This document shows, one piece after another, positions 8,051-17,729 of a stretch of 64,000 nucleotides of DNA. How positions within the stretch are numbered: position 1 is the stretch's first letter; each line of letters opens with the position of its first letter. This DNA comes from Fimbriimonadaceae bacterium. Lineage in GTDB: Bacteria; Armatimonadota; Fimbriimonadia; Fimbriimonadales; Fimbriimonadaceae. The notes under the pieces were generated by a model. It was not told the origin of the DNA. It saw nothing but the letters and a program-made list of their open reading frames with translations, and searched no databases. A program made the position numbers and the translations under genes. The DNA is taken from positions 124,001-188,000 of the forward strand of contig JAMLGR010000006.1 of NCBI GenBank assembly GCA_023957775.1. The letters are read 5' to 3'.

Positions 8051-10705
8051 ATGGCTCCCGACACCAACCCCAACCCCGAGGCCGCTCGGCTGGACGAGAA
8101 TCGGAGCCCCCACGCGCCCTGGCACCGGTGGGGCCCCTATTTGTCCGACCGGCAGTGGGGAACCGTGCGCGAGGATTACTCGGCGGACGGCTCTGCGTGG
8201 GACTACTTCCCGCACGACCACGCGCGCTCCCGCGCCTACCGCTGGGGCGAGGACGGGCTGTTCGGCTTCTGCGATCGCCACGGCCTGCTGTGCCTCTCCT
8301 TCGCGCTTTGGAACGGGAAGGACCCCATCCTCAAGGAGCGCCTCTTCGGGCTCACCAACGCGCAAGGCAACCACGGAGAGGATGTCAAGGAGTGCTACTT
8401 CCACGAGGACGGGCTGCCCTCCCACGCCTACATGCGCGCCCTCTACAAGTACCCGCAGGCGGCCTTCCCCTATGATGAGCTGGTCGAAGTCAACGGCAAG
8501 CGCCCGGTGGACGAACCCGAGTACGAGTTGGCGGACACCGGAGTGTTCGACGAGGAGCGCTACTTCGACGTCGAGGTCGAGTACGCGAAGCAGTCCCCGG
8601 ACGCCATCGCCATGCGCCTGACGGTCACCAACCGCGGTCCCGATACCGCGGAGCTGGTCGTGATGCCGCATCTGTGGTTCCGCAACACGTGGTCTTGGAG
8701 CGAGGACGCGCCCCGCCCCAAGCTGCGCCAAACCGAGCCGGGCACGGTGAAGGCGGAGCATCCGCGTTACGGAGCCATGACGTGGTGGTGCGAGGGGGAA
8801 CCGACGCTCCTGTTCACCGAGAACGAGAGCAATGCCGAGCGGCTGTTCGGCGAACCCAACGCGACCCCCTATGTGAAAGATGCCTTCCACGCGACGGTCG
8901 TGGACGGGGACGAGACCGCGGTCTGCCCTGACGGAGAAGGCACGAAGGTGGCGGCGCTCATCCGCGTGTCGCTGAAGCCGGGAGAGTCCCAGAGGGTTCG
9001 GGCGACTCTGGGTTTCGCCATGGAGCCCGCCCCGAAAGCGGACGACCTGGACGCGCTCTTCGCCACGAGGAAGAAAGAGGCGGACGCGTTCTACGCGGCC
9101 TTGGGTCCGCACGTGCCGGAGGATCCCGCGCGGGTTCAGCGGAGCGCGGTCGCGGGCTTGCTTTGGAGCAAGCAGCACTACCGTTTCGTCGTGCACCGCT
9201 GGCTCGACGGCGACCCCACGGCGCCTCCCCCTCCGGCCAGCCGTCTCAAGGGTCGAGATTCCGACTGGCGGCACCTGCACGCCGACGACGTGCTTTCGGT
9301 CCCCGACAAGTGGGAGTTCTCGTGGTTCGCGGCGTGGGATCTGGCGTTCCAGAGCGTCGCGTACGCGCTGGTGGATCCCGCGTTCGGCAAGTTCCAACTC
9401 ACCCGCCTGGTGGAGGAGGCATATCTCCACCCCAACGGGCAGATGCCCGCGTACGAGTGGGCATTCGGCGATGCGAATCCGCCGGTGCACGCGTGGGCGG
9501 CGTGGCGGGTCTACACGATCGACCGCCGCATCACGGGGGTGGGCGACCGCGAGTTCCTCGAGCGCATGTTCCTCAAGCTGCTGCTGAACTTCACGTGGTG
9601 GGTGAACCAGAAGGACCAGGGTGGCAACAACGTCTTCGAAGGTGGCTTTTTGGGGCTGGACAACATCGGGGTGTTCGACCGCAACGCGGCGCTTTCCGAC
9701 GGGAGCTTCGTCGAGCAGGCCGACGGCACGAGCTGGATGGCGATGTACTGCCTCGACATGTTCACGATCGCGGTCGAGCTTGCCGAGAGCGACGCGGCTT
9801 ACGAGGATTTGGCTGCGAAGTTCCTCGACCACTTCCTCTACATCGCCGAGGCGATGAACAAGTTGGGGTCCGGCACGGGCCTGTGGGACGAGGACGACGG
9901 TTTCTTCTACGACGTGCTGGCGCGACCTGACGGGGCTCACACCCAGCTCCGGATTCGATCGATCGTGGGGTTGATCCCGCTCTTCGCCTCGACCACTTTG
10001 GAGGCGGATCGGCTGGAGCGGCTTCCGGTGTGCAGCGAGCGGCTCGAGTGGTTTCAGAGGCACCTACCGGATCTGATGGGCAACGTGGCGTCCTTCGTCG
10101 TTCCGGGGCAGAACGACCGCCGGCTGCTGAGCGTGGTGGACGAGAAGAAGCTGCGCCGCATCCTGGCTCGAATGCTCGACGAGGACGAGTTCCTCTCGCC
10201 CTACGGCATCCGTTCGCTTTCGAAGGCGCACGCCGAGCACCCCTTCGAGTTACGTTTGGGTGGCGAGACGGCTTCGGTGGATTACGAACCCGGCGAGTCG
10301 CGCGTCGGCACGTTCGGCGGGAACTCGAACTGGCGGGGTCCGGTGTGGTTTCCGCTGAACTTCCTGATCATCGAGGCGCTGCAGCGGCTGCACTACTATC
10401 ACGGCGACGCTTTCCAGGTGGAGATGCCCACGGGGTCGGGCCATCTCGTGTCGCTCGACGAGGTCGCCAAGGAGTTGGAGCGGCGCCTGCTCGCCCTGTT
10501 CTTGGATTCGGACGGCCAGCGGCCTTACTGGGGCGGGGAAGCGGTGTACGCCCGTCCCGAGTGGCGCAACCACCTGTGGTTCAACGAGTACTTCCACGGA
10601 GACACGGGCAGGGGTCTCGGAGCCTCGCACCAGACTGGTTGGACCGCGCTGGTCGCGAAGCTCGTGGAGCAGTTCTACGTGACGGCGTATGGGGGAGGGG
10701 GTTGA
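8051..10705 (+). CDS. GH63-like glucosidase (MGH1-type, (alpha/alpha)6 fold)
   Basis: 884-aa cytoplasmic glycoside hydrolase with no signal peptide. An N-terminal beta domain (about 1-370) precedes an (alpha/alpha)6 barrel. Family features in the barrel include WFAAWDLAF near residue 430, AYEWAFGDANPPVHAW, and near the C-terminus WFNEYFHGDTGRGLGASHQ, which resembles the last conserved block of GH63 (YgjK and mannosyl-oligosaccharide glucosidase). Bacterial homologues of this length are annotated simply as glucosidase; the natural substrate is probably an alpha-glucoside or mannosylglycerate-like compound. It stands alone, with a TACACT promoter box upstream and a hairpin between it and convergent ahcY. 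Confidence 0.85.
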   Translation: MAPDTNPNPEAARLDENRSPHAPWHRWGPYLSDRQWGTVREDYSADGSAWDYFPHDHARSRAYRWGEDGLFGFCDRHGLLCLSFALWNGKDPILKERLFGLTNAQGNHGEDVKECYFHEDGLPSHAYMRALYKYPQAAFPYDELVEVNGKRPVDEPEYELADTGVFDEERYFDVEVEYAKQSPDAIAMRLTVTNRGPDTAELVVMPHLWFRNTWSWSEDAPRPKLRQTEPGTVKAEHPRYGAMTWWCEGEPTLLFTENESNAERLFGEPNATPYVKDAFHATVVDGDETAVCPDGEGTKVAALIRVSLKPGESQRVRATLGFAMEPAPKADDLDALFATRKKEADAFYAALGPHVPEDPARVQRSAVAGLLWSKQHYRFVVHRWLDGDPTAPPPPASRLKGRDSDWRHLHADDVLSVPDKWEFSWFAAWDLAFQSVAYALVDPAFGKFQLTRLVEEAYLHPNGQMPAYEWAFGDANPPVHAWAAWRVYTIDRRITGVGDREFLERMFLKLLLNFTWWVNQKDQGGNNVFEGGFLGLDNIGVFDRNAALSDGSFVEQADGTSWMAMYCLDMFTIAVELAESDAAYEDLAAKFLDHFLYIAEAMNKLGSGTGLWDEDDGFFYDVLARPDGAHTQLRIRSIVGLIPLFASTTLEADRLERLPVCSERLEWFQRHLPDLMGNVASFVVPGQNDRRLLSVVDEKKLRRILARMLDEDEFLSPYGIRSLSKAHAEHPFELRLGGETASVDYEPGESRVGTFGGNSNWRGPVWFPLNFLIIEALQRLHYYHGDAFQVEMPTGSGHLVSLDEVAKELERRLLALFLDSDGQRPYWGGEAVYARPEWRNHLWFNEYFHGDTGRGLGASHQTGWTALVAKLVEQFYVTAYGGGG

Positions 10706-10723
10706 GGGGAGCGTCCTCCCCTC
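10704..10723. terminator. Hairpin between convergent GH63-like and ahcY genes
   Basis: GAGGGGA and TCCCCTC arms enclose a 6-nt loop, starting in the GH63 stop codon. There is no T-run on either side, so it may be a weak bidirectional terminator. Confidence 0.35.
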
Positions 10724-10735
10724 GACACACAATCC

Positions 10736-12142
<1,407 letters not shown>

Positions 12143-12164
12143 GCTAGTGCCTCCTATGGGCAGT

Positions 12165-12240
12165 CGCGAGCGCCGTTGCCAGGCCACGGTAGGCCTCCCA
12201 CGGAGCCTGGTCGAGGACTGCAGCGCTCCTCCGTGGTTGG
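12165..12240 (-). ncRNA. SAH riboswitch (RF01057-like) upstream of ahcY
   Basis: Read on the minus strand, CCACGGAG (12229-12236) pairs with CTCCGTGG (12198-12205) as P1. The conserved GGAGCGCTGCA segment follows the 5' arm and CCAGGCTCC precedes the 3' arm. Downstream, AACGGCGCTCGCG (12164-12177) supplies GGCGCTC to form the H-type pseudoknot with GAGCGC. These are the hallmark positions of the SAH riboswitch, which turns on SAH recycling genes. It ends about 10 nt before the AGGAGG ribosome site of ahcY, so it could control either termination or ribosome access. Confidence 0.88.
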
Positions 12241-12244
12241 TGTT

Positions 12245-12250
12245 ATTATG
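12245..12250 (-). promoter_or_regulatory. CATAAT -10 box for the ahcY riboswitch transcript
   Basis: On the minus strand CATAAT ends 8-9 nt before the first base of riboswitch stem P1, so transcription would start right at the aptamer. No clear -35 box is visible. Confidence 0.45.
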
Positions 12251-12351
12251 GCATGCAGTTGCTGGCGCCCGTAGGGGAGCACAGCCCCTTGCATCTCTGG
12301 GCTGGGGTGAGGGGCGGATCCCAGGGTGTCAAGAAGCACGCGGGGTTCGTC

Positions 12352-12813
12352 ATGGTTGATCGAGAAGCGAGGGACAGACTGGCCGAGGGGTTGCGACGTT
12401 TGTTGTCCGGACGCATCGACAACCTAGAGTTCGACGACCTCGAGGATTGGGCAACGACCGATCGCGCCTTGGATGCGATCTTCTCTGCGGCTTGGCTGCA
12501 TTACGACGACTTCCGCTCGCACCCGTTGCGCCTGACCGGAGGGCAGAGACTCAATTTGATGCGCTGCATCGTGTTCCTGCATACGGACTTTGAGTACGAG
12601 TGGGCGCCGCCGGAGTGTTTCATGGCCGACCTTCTGAGACGTCTGCTCGATGGGTTGACGGGGCGTCGGTTCGGCCTTTGGCCCAAACCGGAGCGCAATG
12701 AATGGCTCGTCTGGCCTTTTGCTCGCCCTGAGCACTATGCGAAGGCGCTCAAGCATCCGCGCCTTCTATCGGGAAAGCCCTTTGGGGAGAGCTGCCGCGT
12801 CGCGGGTGTTTGA
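12352..12813 (+). CDS. Conserved-looking hypothetical protein, 153 aa
   Basis: Small acidic, mostly helical protein with a distinctive Trp/His-rich middle (WLHYDDFRSHPLRLT and FLHTDFEYEW). The N-terminal half resembles small unknown proteins that begin with RxLxxGRIxNxEFxD, but I cannot name a family. It has no signal peptide or membrane segment. The start is uncertain: the frame is open back to an ATG at 12253, but that would place the N-terminus in low-complexity leader DNA divergent from the ahcY riboswitch. The downstream FAD gene may be co-transcribed. Confidence 0.6.
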   Translation: MVDREARDRLAEGLRRLLSGRIDNLEFDDLEDWATTDRALDAIFSAAWLHYDDFRSHPLRLTGGQRLNLMRCIVFLHTDFEYEWAPPECFMADLLRRLLDGLTGRRFGLWPKPERNEWLVWPFARPEHYAKALKHPRLLSGKPFGESCRVAGV

Positions 12814-12897
12814 GTGCCCACCCGACCTTGGGGTTGGCCGGCCAAAGCCGAACCCCTGGGAACATCTGCCGGACGCCTGCAACGGCCCAACGCCTGG

Positions 12898-14337
12898 ATG
12901 CGTCCCTTCGAGGACATGCATCTTCTGAGCGGCTGGTTCGAAAGGACATTTCGCGGCGCCACGGTCAACGACATCCACTCGGCCCTGAACGCGACGAAAG
13001 TCGATCGGGTCGTCCAGCCGAAGAACGTCGAGGAGGCGGCCTCGCTCGTCCGCCGACTGGCCAGGGAAGGCAGGAGCCTATCGGTGGCCGGGGGAAGGCA
13101 CAGCATGGGGGGCCAGCAGTTCTCGACGGCCGACATCCTCCTCGACTCCCGTCGACTCAACCGCGTCCACAGCCTCAATCCCGAGACCGGGCTCTTGAGT
13201 GTCGAGGCGGGCACCCAGTGGCCCGAGCTGTTGGCCCATTTGAAGTCCATGCCGTCCAACACAAAGCCGGGCTGGACCTTCCGCCAGAAGCAGACGGGCG
13301 GCGACCGGATGAGCCTGGCGGGAAGCCTTTCCTCGAACATCCACAGCCGAGGATTGACGTTTCGACCCTTCGTCGACGACATTGAGAGCCTCACGTTGGT
13401 CGGCCCCGAGGGCGAGCCGAGCCGAATCGACCGTTCCAATCCGCTCTTCAACTATGCGGTGGGCGGCTATGGGCTCTTTGGCATCGTAACCCAGGTTGAA
13501 TTGAGGCTGGTCAAGCGGCACAAGCTTCGCCGCAACGTCGAGATTCGACCCTCCGAAGGGATCCTCGGCGCGTTCGACGAGAAGATCGCGAGCGGCTACG
13601 AGTACGGCGACTTTCAGTTCGCCATCGATCCTGCTTCCGAAGACTACTTGCGGAAGGGTGTTTTCTCGACCTACGAGCCGGTGGCCGAGGAAACCCCGAT
13701 TCCCGCCGCGCAGAAAGGCATCCCAAGCCGGGCGTTCCACCACTTGGTTCGACTGGCACACGAAGACCCGACCCAAGGCTTCGAGCTTTACGCGAGGTTT
13801 TATCGCGCCACGAACGACCAGATCTACTGGTCGGATGAGCACCAGATGGCACCGTATCTCGACGGCTACCACAAGAAACTGGATCGCGTGCTGGGAGCAG
13901 CGTGCAAGGGCAGCGAGATGATTTCTGAGCTGTACGTGCCCCGAAAGGACCTTGAGGCCTTTCTGGCTGTGGCCAGGACCGAACTCCGGCGCCTCAAGGC
14001 AAAGGTCATCTACGGAACGATCCGGCTAATCGAGGCGGAGAACGAGACTGTGCTCGCTTGGGCGACCCAGCCCTGGGCCTGCATCATCTTCAATCTCCAC
14101 CTCGATCACTCCCCGGAAGGTCTGGTGCTAGCCCGAGACCAGTTCAGGATGCTCATCGATGCCGCCCAGTCATTTGGCGGAAGCTACTACCTCACCTATC
14201 ACGGCTGGGCTTCCAAAGAGCAGGTGCTCACCTCCTATCCCCGACTGCCCGAGTTCCTGGCGGAGAAGAAGAGACGAGATCCGGCGGACCTGTTCACCTC
14301 GAACTGGTATCGACGAATTCATCGCTTGGTCGAATGA
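12898..14337 (+). CDS. FAD-binding oxidoreductase (PCMH / FAD_binding_4 type)
   Basis: 479-aa flavoprotein of the vanillyl-alcohol-oxidase superfamily. The N-terminal FAD domain shows VVQPKNVEEAASLVRRL and LSVAGGRHSMGGQQ (about residues 30-70), then SVEAGTQWPEL and the family's NIHSRG and GGYGLFGIVTQVEL blocks. The C-terminus ends with the usual KKRRDPADLF motif seen in sugar-1,4-lactone or DprE1-like oxidases. The substrate is unknown. The reading frame is open back to a GTG at 12814 overlapping the previous stop, but residues before MRPFEDMH do not look protein-like. It overlaps the convergent methyltransferase by 19 nt. Confidence 0.8.
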   Translation: MRPFEDMHLLSGWFERTFRGATVNDIHSALNATKVDRVVQPKNVEEAASLVRRLAREGRSLSVAGGRHSMGGQQFSTADILLDSRRLNRVHSLNPETGLLSVEAGTQWPELLAHLKSMPSNTKPGWTFRQKQTGGDRMSLAGSLSSNIHSRGLTFRPFVDDIESLTLVGPEGEPSRIDRSNPLFNYAVGGYGLFGIVTQVELRLVKRHKLRRNVEIRPSEGILGAFDEKIASGYEYGDFQFAIDPASEDYLRKGVFSTYEPVAEETPIPAAQKGIPSRAFHHLVRLAHEDPTQGFELYARFYRATNDQIYWSDEHQMAPYLDGYHKKLDRVLGAACKGSEMISELYVPRKDLEAFLAVARTELRRLKAKVIYGTIRLIEAENETVLAWATQPWACIIFNLHLDHSPEGLVLARDQFRMLIDAAQSFGGSYYLTYHGWASKEQVLTSYPRLPEFLAEKKRRDPADLFTSNWYRRIHRLVE

Positions 14338-15119
14338 GCGATCCACTCGCCGTGGATCATCCCATCGACTTCCGCGCAGCCCACGCCGGATACCGAGGCG
14401 AGGGCAAAGCCGTTCTTGTTAAGGAAAGCTTCGACCTGCTCCGGGCGGATTCCCCAGCGAAACGGCTCGTTCATTGCTTCCAACATCCGGTCGATCTTTG
14501 CCTGGTTTGCGCTCATCGAAGGATGCCCCTGGTCGTCGAGGCCGACAAACGTGAAGATCAGCGTGCTGCCGCTGGGTAGTTCCGCCAGGACCTGCTCGAC
14601 CTCCGACTCGGTGAGGTACATGAAGACACCCTCGGCAACGTAGGTCGTTGGTTTGTCGAAGCGCGGGAGATTGTCGCCCGCGGGCAAGTCCGCCGCGACG
14701 AACGTGATGGGCTTGGCGGGAAGTTGAGCGAGAAGGCTCCGCTTCCTCGACTGCAACTCCCCCCGGTCCAACTCTGCAACGGTTCGGCGCGAGGCCTGCA
14801 TATAGGCAAGGCCGTCCAGCCCGGCACCGAGGACCACCAAGACTGCAGGGTTGATCTCGTCGACCAGTTGCTGGATCCGCACCTTGCGTGCGCCGTAGTG
14901 GGCGCACACGCCGGGTATTCCCCGGTTCTCACCTCGGTGGACCATCCACCGAATGGCTCGATTCCTGAACAGCCATCGCGCCGGGTTGCGCATGGCGGCC
15001 AGCATCCTGTCGGTGTAGTCAACAAGGTCCGTTGGCAGCGGCTTGCCATCGCATGCGGTCAACCACAGCCCGAGGAGGACCGTCTCCGCCGTCGATTTTG
15101 GGAACACTTCTGAGAGCAT
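14319..15119 (-). CDS. LCMT/PPM2-like O-methyltransferase (COG3315 type)
   Basis: 266-aa SAM-dependent methyltransferase of the leucine carboxyl methyltransferase-like group. Diagnostic pieces are SKSTAETV-type N-terminus (PKSTAETVLL), VLVVLGAGLDGLAY as motif I, ELDR after strand 2, and YVAEGVFMYLTE. Such proteins are often annotated as polyketide O-methyltransferases, but here no polyketide genes are near and the target is unknown. It is convergent with the FAD oxidoreductase and overlaps it by 19 nt. Confidence 0.85.
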   Translation of the reverse strand: MLSEVFPKSTAETVLLGLWLTACDGKPLPTDLVDYTDRMLAAMRNPARWLFRNRAIRWMVHRGENRGIPGVCAHYGARKVRIQQLVDEINPAVLVVLGAGLDGLAYMQASRRTVAELDRGELQSRKRSLLAQLPAKPITFVAADLPAGDNLPRFDKPTTYVAEGVFMYLTESEVEQVLAELPSGSTLIFTFVGLDDQGHPSMSANQAKIDRMLEAMNEPFRWGIRPEQVEAFLNKNGFALASVSGVGCAEVDGMIHGEWIAHSTKR

Positions 15120-15160
15120 ACGGCTTTCGCCTACCGTCCTCGACGCTGTATCGAGGCAGG

Positions 15161-15267
15161 GTGACAGTAAACCCCTGTATCACCAGTCGCGTCACGCTGT
15201 GGACCGGCCGAAGAGGGTCGAGACGCGCCCCCGGCGAATCGAGTGGGCGGTGAATGGATTGGCACAT
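15161..15267 (+). pseudogene. Internally deleted copy of the DUF1905/YdeI gene at 16617
   Basis: Starting GTG at 15161, the DNA encodes VTVNPCITSRVTLW, matching residues 1-14 of the intact gene (VAANPCITVHVTLL). From 15208, in another frame, it encodes RVETRPRRIEWAVNGLAH, matching the intact C-terminus (RSETRALRIERAVKGLAD). About 110 codons between are missing and the frame has shifted. The 5' flank is also shared (GCTGTATCG before both starts), so a whole gene was duplicated and then decayed. Confidence 0.8.
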
Positions 15268-15301
15268 TTAGGGCGCCGATCCGCGGCGGAGGAAGACCAA
15301 C

Positions 15302-15802
15302 ATGATCCTATTCTCGTCACGCAAGCTCGAGTCCGTCCTGGCAAACGGGGAACTGGGACCCTGGGACAAAGCACGCTACGCCATCATCCCTTCCGTTCTG
15401 GGCGCGTTGGGCGGCCTCAGCTATCTGGTGCGACCCGCGTTTGGTCAGCACACGCCGGCCGAGGTTGCCTTGGTTGGATCGACCTGCCAGGTCCTTGCGG
15501 CGATCCTCGCCTACCACGGTTTCAAGCGGTGTTTCGAAACGAACCAATCTTTCGGGGGCGAGTCGTTTCTCGAGCGCTTCACGATCCTGTTGCTTCCACC
15601 CTTGCTGATCACAGGGATCATTGGGATCAGTTTAAGCTTGACCGTGATTGGCATTGCCGCTACGTTACGGCAGGGCGTGCCGGAGGCGGGCGTCTGGGCC
15701 GGCGGGACAGTCGCGGTGATGAATCCCTTGTTCGTTTGGGTGTTGTACCGGATGCTCGACTGCTCCTTTGAGCGGCTAGGAACTCGGCTTCGAGGGGACT
15801 GA
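15302..15802 (+). CDS. Small membrane protein of unknown function
   Basis: 166-aa hydrophobic protein with about four transmembrane segments (near residues 24-46, 54-70, 90-118 and 130-150). A GGAGGA site lies 8-13 nt before the ATG. No family recognised. It sits between the decayed YdeI copy and the DUF4272 gene in an accessory stretch. Confidence 0.65.
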   Translation: MILFSSRKLESVLANGELGPWDKARYAIIPSVLGALGGLSYLVRPAFGQHTPAEVALVGSTCQVLAAILAYHGFKRCFETNQSFGGESFLERFTILLLPPLLITGIIGISLSLTVIGIAATLRQGVPEAGVWAGGTVAVMNPLFVWVLYRMLDCSFERLGTRLRGD

Positions 15803-15908
15803 TTCGCTCGGTTGGAAGGGTCACGGCTGAGCCAAACTTGAGGCGAGATGCCGAATCAACCTCTCGAATCCGATTGGAAGTGCGACGGGCCTCGCACGAT
15901 CGATTAGC

Positions 15909-16565
15909 ATGAGCAGCCTCGACCCGTCGGAGAAGCGTAGGCTTCTGAGCGAGGCTCTGATGGCCGAAGAGGGGATCGCGTTTCGGTCCGCGTTGCCGGG
16001 CATCGAGTCGGAGGAGGAGACCTCGCTGCGGGCCGCCGAGGAGGTGGGGGCGCGCATCGTGTGCCTCTTCTGCGTTGCGGGTGCCGCCGAGGACGTCAGG
16101 AACACGTTCTGGCGCGAGTACCTTGAGGAGCACGAGCTCTGGGAGCACCTGACCCCGCAAGAGACCTCTCTCCTTGCAAGGGCCGAGCCGGACGAGCGCG
16201 CCAACATCGACGCCTCGTGGCGCAGCGAGGCGCTGTTCGTCTTGATGTGGGCCGCGGGACTCTTCGAGGAGCTTCCGATTCCCAGGGAGCAAGTGGACAG
16301 TGGCATCATCGTCGGTCGTTTTCCGCCACCCGACGCGTCGCCCTGGCCCTTCGTCCAGGGATTGACCCTCAGGTCCAAGACCGAAATCCTCGACGCCGCG
16401 GACCTGATCTACCGGCTGCACTGGGAGGTGCGCCATGCCGCAAGGCACGGTAAGAAACCGCCCGGAGGGTTGGATCCGGGAGTCGTCCAAGAGCGCCACC
16501 ACGCCCTCAACTGGCTGATCCGCTACGGCGAGCAGGAGTGGGACGTCGTGTCCACCGACACTTGA
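15909..16565 (+). CDS. DUF4272 domain protein
   Basis: 218-aa protein matching the DUF4272 pattern: RSEALFVLMWAAGLFEEL in the middle and ILDAADLIYRLHWEVRHA followed by GLDPGVVQERHHALNWLIRY at the C-terminus. It is cytoplasmic and its function is unknown. Such proteins are scattered singly in many phyla, consistent with an accessory location here. No clear ribosome site precedes the ATG. Confidence 0.8.
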   Translation: MSSLDPSEKRRLLSEALMAEEGIAFRSALPGIESEEETSLRAAEEVGARIVCLFCVAGAAEDVRNTFWREYLEEHELWEHLTPQETSLLARAEPDERANIDASWRSEALFVLMWAAGLFEELPIPREQVDSGIIVGRFPPPDASPWPFVQGLTLRSKTEILDAADLIYRLHWEVRHAARHGKKPPGGLDPGVVQERHHALNWLIRYGEQEWDVVSTDT

Positions 16566-16604
16566 GGAACGGGCGACAATCGGTTGTGGCTGCCGTCGAT
16601 GCTG

Positions 16605-16610
16605 TATCGT
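16605..16610 (+). promoter_or_regulatory. TATCGT -10 box of the DUF1905 gene, leaderless
   Basis: TATCGT ends 6 nt before the GTG start at 16617. The decayed copy at 15161 retains TATCGA in the same context. Confidence 0.4.
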
Positions 16611-16616
16611 GACTGA

Positions 16617-17072
16617 GTGGCCGCAAACCCGTGTATCACCGTCCATGTCACGCTCCTGTCCGATGGGGCGACGTGCGCGATTCCCGTCGGGTTCGACCCG
16701 AAGGAGCTCTTCGGCAAGGTGCGGGCGCCCGTGAAGGTGACCCTGAACGGCTTCACGTTCCGTAGCACGATCGCGTCGATGGGCGGCGAGACGTTCATCC
16801 CCCTGCGCCGGAGCAACCGGGAGGCCGCGGGCCTGGCAGGAGGCGAGAGCCTCGACGTCCGCATCGAACTCGACACCGAATCGCGAACGGTCGAGCCTCC
16901 GAGAGACCTTGCGGACGCGCTGAAAACGGCCCCCGGCGCGTGGACGCGCTGGAACGAACTCAGCTTCACCCATCAGCGCGAGACCGTCGAGGCGGTCGAA
17001 GGGGCGAAGCGATCCGAGACGCGCGCGCTTCGCATCGAGCGGGCAGTGAAGGGATTGGCGGACGAGGAGTAG
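16617..17072 (+). CDS. DUF1905 / YdeI-OmdA family protein
   Basis: 151-aa protein with an N-terminal DUF1905 beta-barrel (VTLNGFTFRSTIASMGGETFIPLRRSNREAAG, split here at about residues 41-72) and a C-terminal YdeI/OmdA helical segment. The central PP-RDLADALKTAPGA and FTHQRETVEAVEGAKR are typical of the bacteriocin-protection YdeI group. The start is a GTG with a TATCGT box 6 nt upstream. Function is not firmly known. A decayed duplicate lies 1.4 kb upstream. Confidence 0.85.
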   Translation: MAANPCITVHVTLLSDGATCAIPVGFDPKELFGKVRAPVKVTLNGFTFRSTIASMGGETFIPLRRSNREAAGLAGGESLDVRIELDTESRTVEPPRDLADALKTAPGAWTRWNELSFTHQRETVEAVEGAKRSETRALRIERAVKGLADEE

Positions 17073-17119
17073 GTCCCGAAGGCGCCGGTCCACACGGGCG
17101 CCCATCCGCCAGCAAGACA

Positions 17120-17464
17120 CTAGGAAAGACCCAGCGCCAGGCGCAACCCCTGCTCCACGGCGCCGAGTCGAGCCCTGCCCAAAGAGCCGGCCCGTTCGAC
17201 GAGCACGGCCTTGTCGATCGTAACGACCTGGGACACGTTGGCGACCGAATCGCGCGGCAAGCCCGTCGCCCGTTTGGGCAGGAGCACGTTGCCCGGCGCC
17301 GCGCTCAGGGCCAGATTCGAGGTCAGCACCACGGCGATCGTGGTTGCAATGCGGCTCGCGTTGAACGCATCGTCCTGCACGATCAAGACCGGGCGGCGAA
17401 ACCCCGGCCCGGACCCACGGGGCTCGCCGAGATCGGCCCACCAGATCTCTCCCCGCCGACTCAC
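17120..17464 (-). CDS. MazF/PemK-family mRNA interferase toxin
   Basis: 114-aa toxin of the type II MazF/PemK family, an endoribonuclease. Recognisable parts: RRGEIWWADLGEPRGSGPG with FRRPVLIVQDD (residues 4-33), and a helical C-terminus. The GTG start overlaps the antitoxin stop as GTGA, with AAGGGG 5 nt upstream, indicating translational coupling. It is chromosomal, with no transposon remnants around it. Confidence 0.87.
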   Translation of the reverse strand: MSRRGEIWWADLGEPRGSGPGFRRPVLIVQDDAFNASRIATTIAVVLTSNLALSAAPGNVLLPKRATGLPRDSVANVSQVVTIDKAVLVERAGSLGRARLGAVEQGLRLALGLS

Positions 17465-17694
17465 CAATCCCCTTCGACAGCCGTGCGCTGGGCGCGCGCG
17501 AGCCGAGGGTCGAGGGCGCCCGGTTGCGCGTCGTACACCGCGTTGAGGCGTTCCGTCACCCGGTCCGCGCGGTGCCGGGCGACGTACTCCTCGATCGCCT
17601 GCGCGTAGAGCGCACTGCGCGATTTTCCAAGCCGCTTGGCAAGCCGGTCCGCCGCGGCAAACAACTCGTCCGGCAGCGAGATCGCCGTTTTCAT
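17461..17694 (-). CDS. Ribbon-helix-helix antitoxin (MazE/CopG type)
   Basis: 77-aa RHH antitoxin. The N-terminal strand MKTAISLPDELF followed by two helices (RLAKRLGKSRSALYAQAIEEY) is the classic MetJ/Arc fold. The C-terminal half would bind the MazF-type toxin. A TATAAC box 6 nt before the ATG suggests a leaderless transcript. The palindrome at 17704-17715 overlapping this box is a likely autoregulation operator. Confidence 0.88.
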   Translation of the reverse strand: MKTAISLPDELFAAADRLAKRLGKSRSALYAQAIEEYVARHRADRVTERLNAVYDAQPGALDPRLARAQRTAVEGDW

Positions 17695-17700
17695 ACTCTA

Positions 17701-17715
17701 GTTATACCACGGTAT
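17701..17715 (-). promoter_or_regulatory. Promoter and operator of the RHH/MazF pair
   Basis: A perfect inverted repeat, ATACC-AC-GGTAT (17704-17715), overlaps a TATAAC -10 box (17701-17706 on the minus strand) 6 nt before the antitoxin ATG. Dimeric RHH antitoxins usually bind such sites. Confidence 0.5.
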
Positions 17716-17729
17716 GACTGGCGGATTGC

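Noticed and set aside
17120-17694. Toxin-antitoxin pair as part of a mobile island
   Set aside because: No integrase, transposase or attachment-site repeats flank it.
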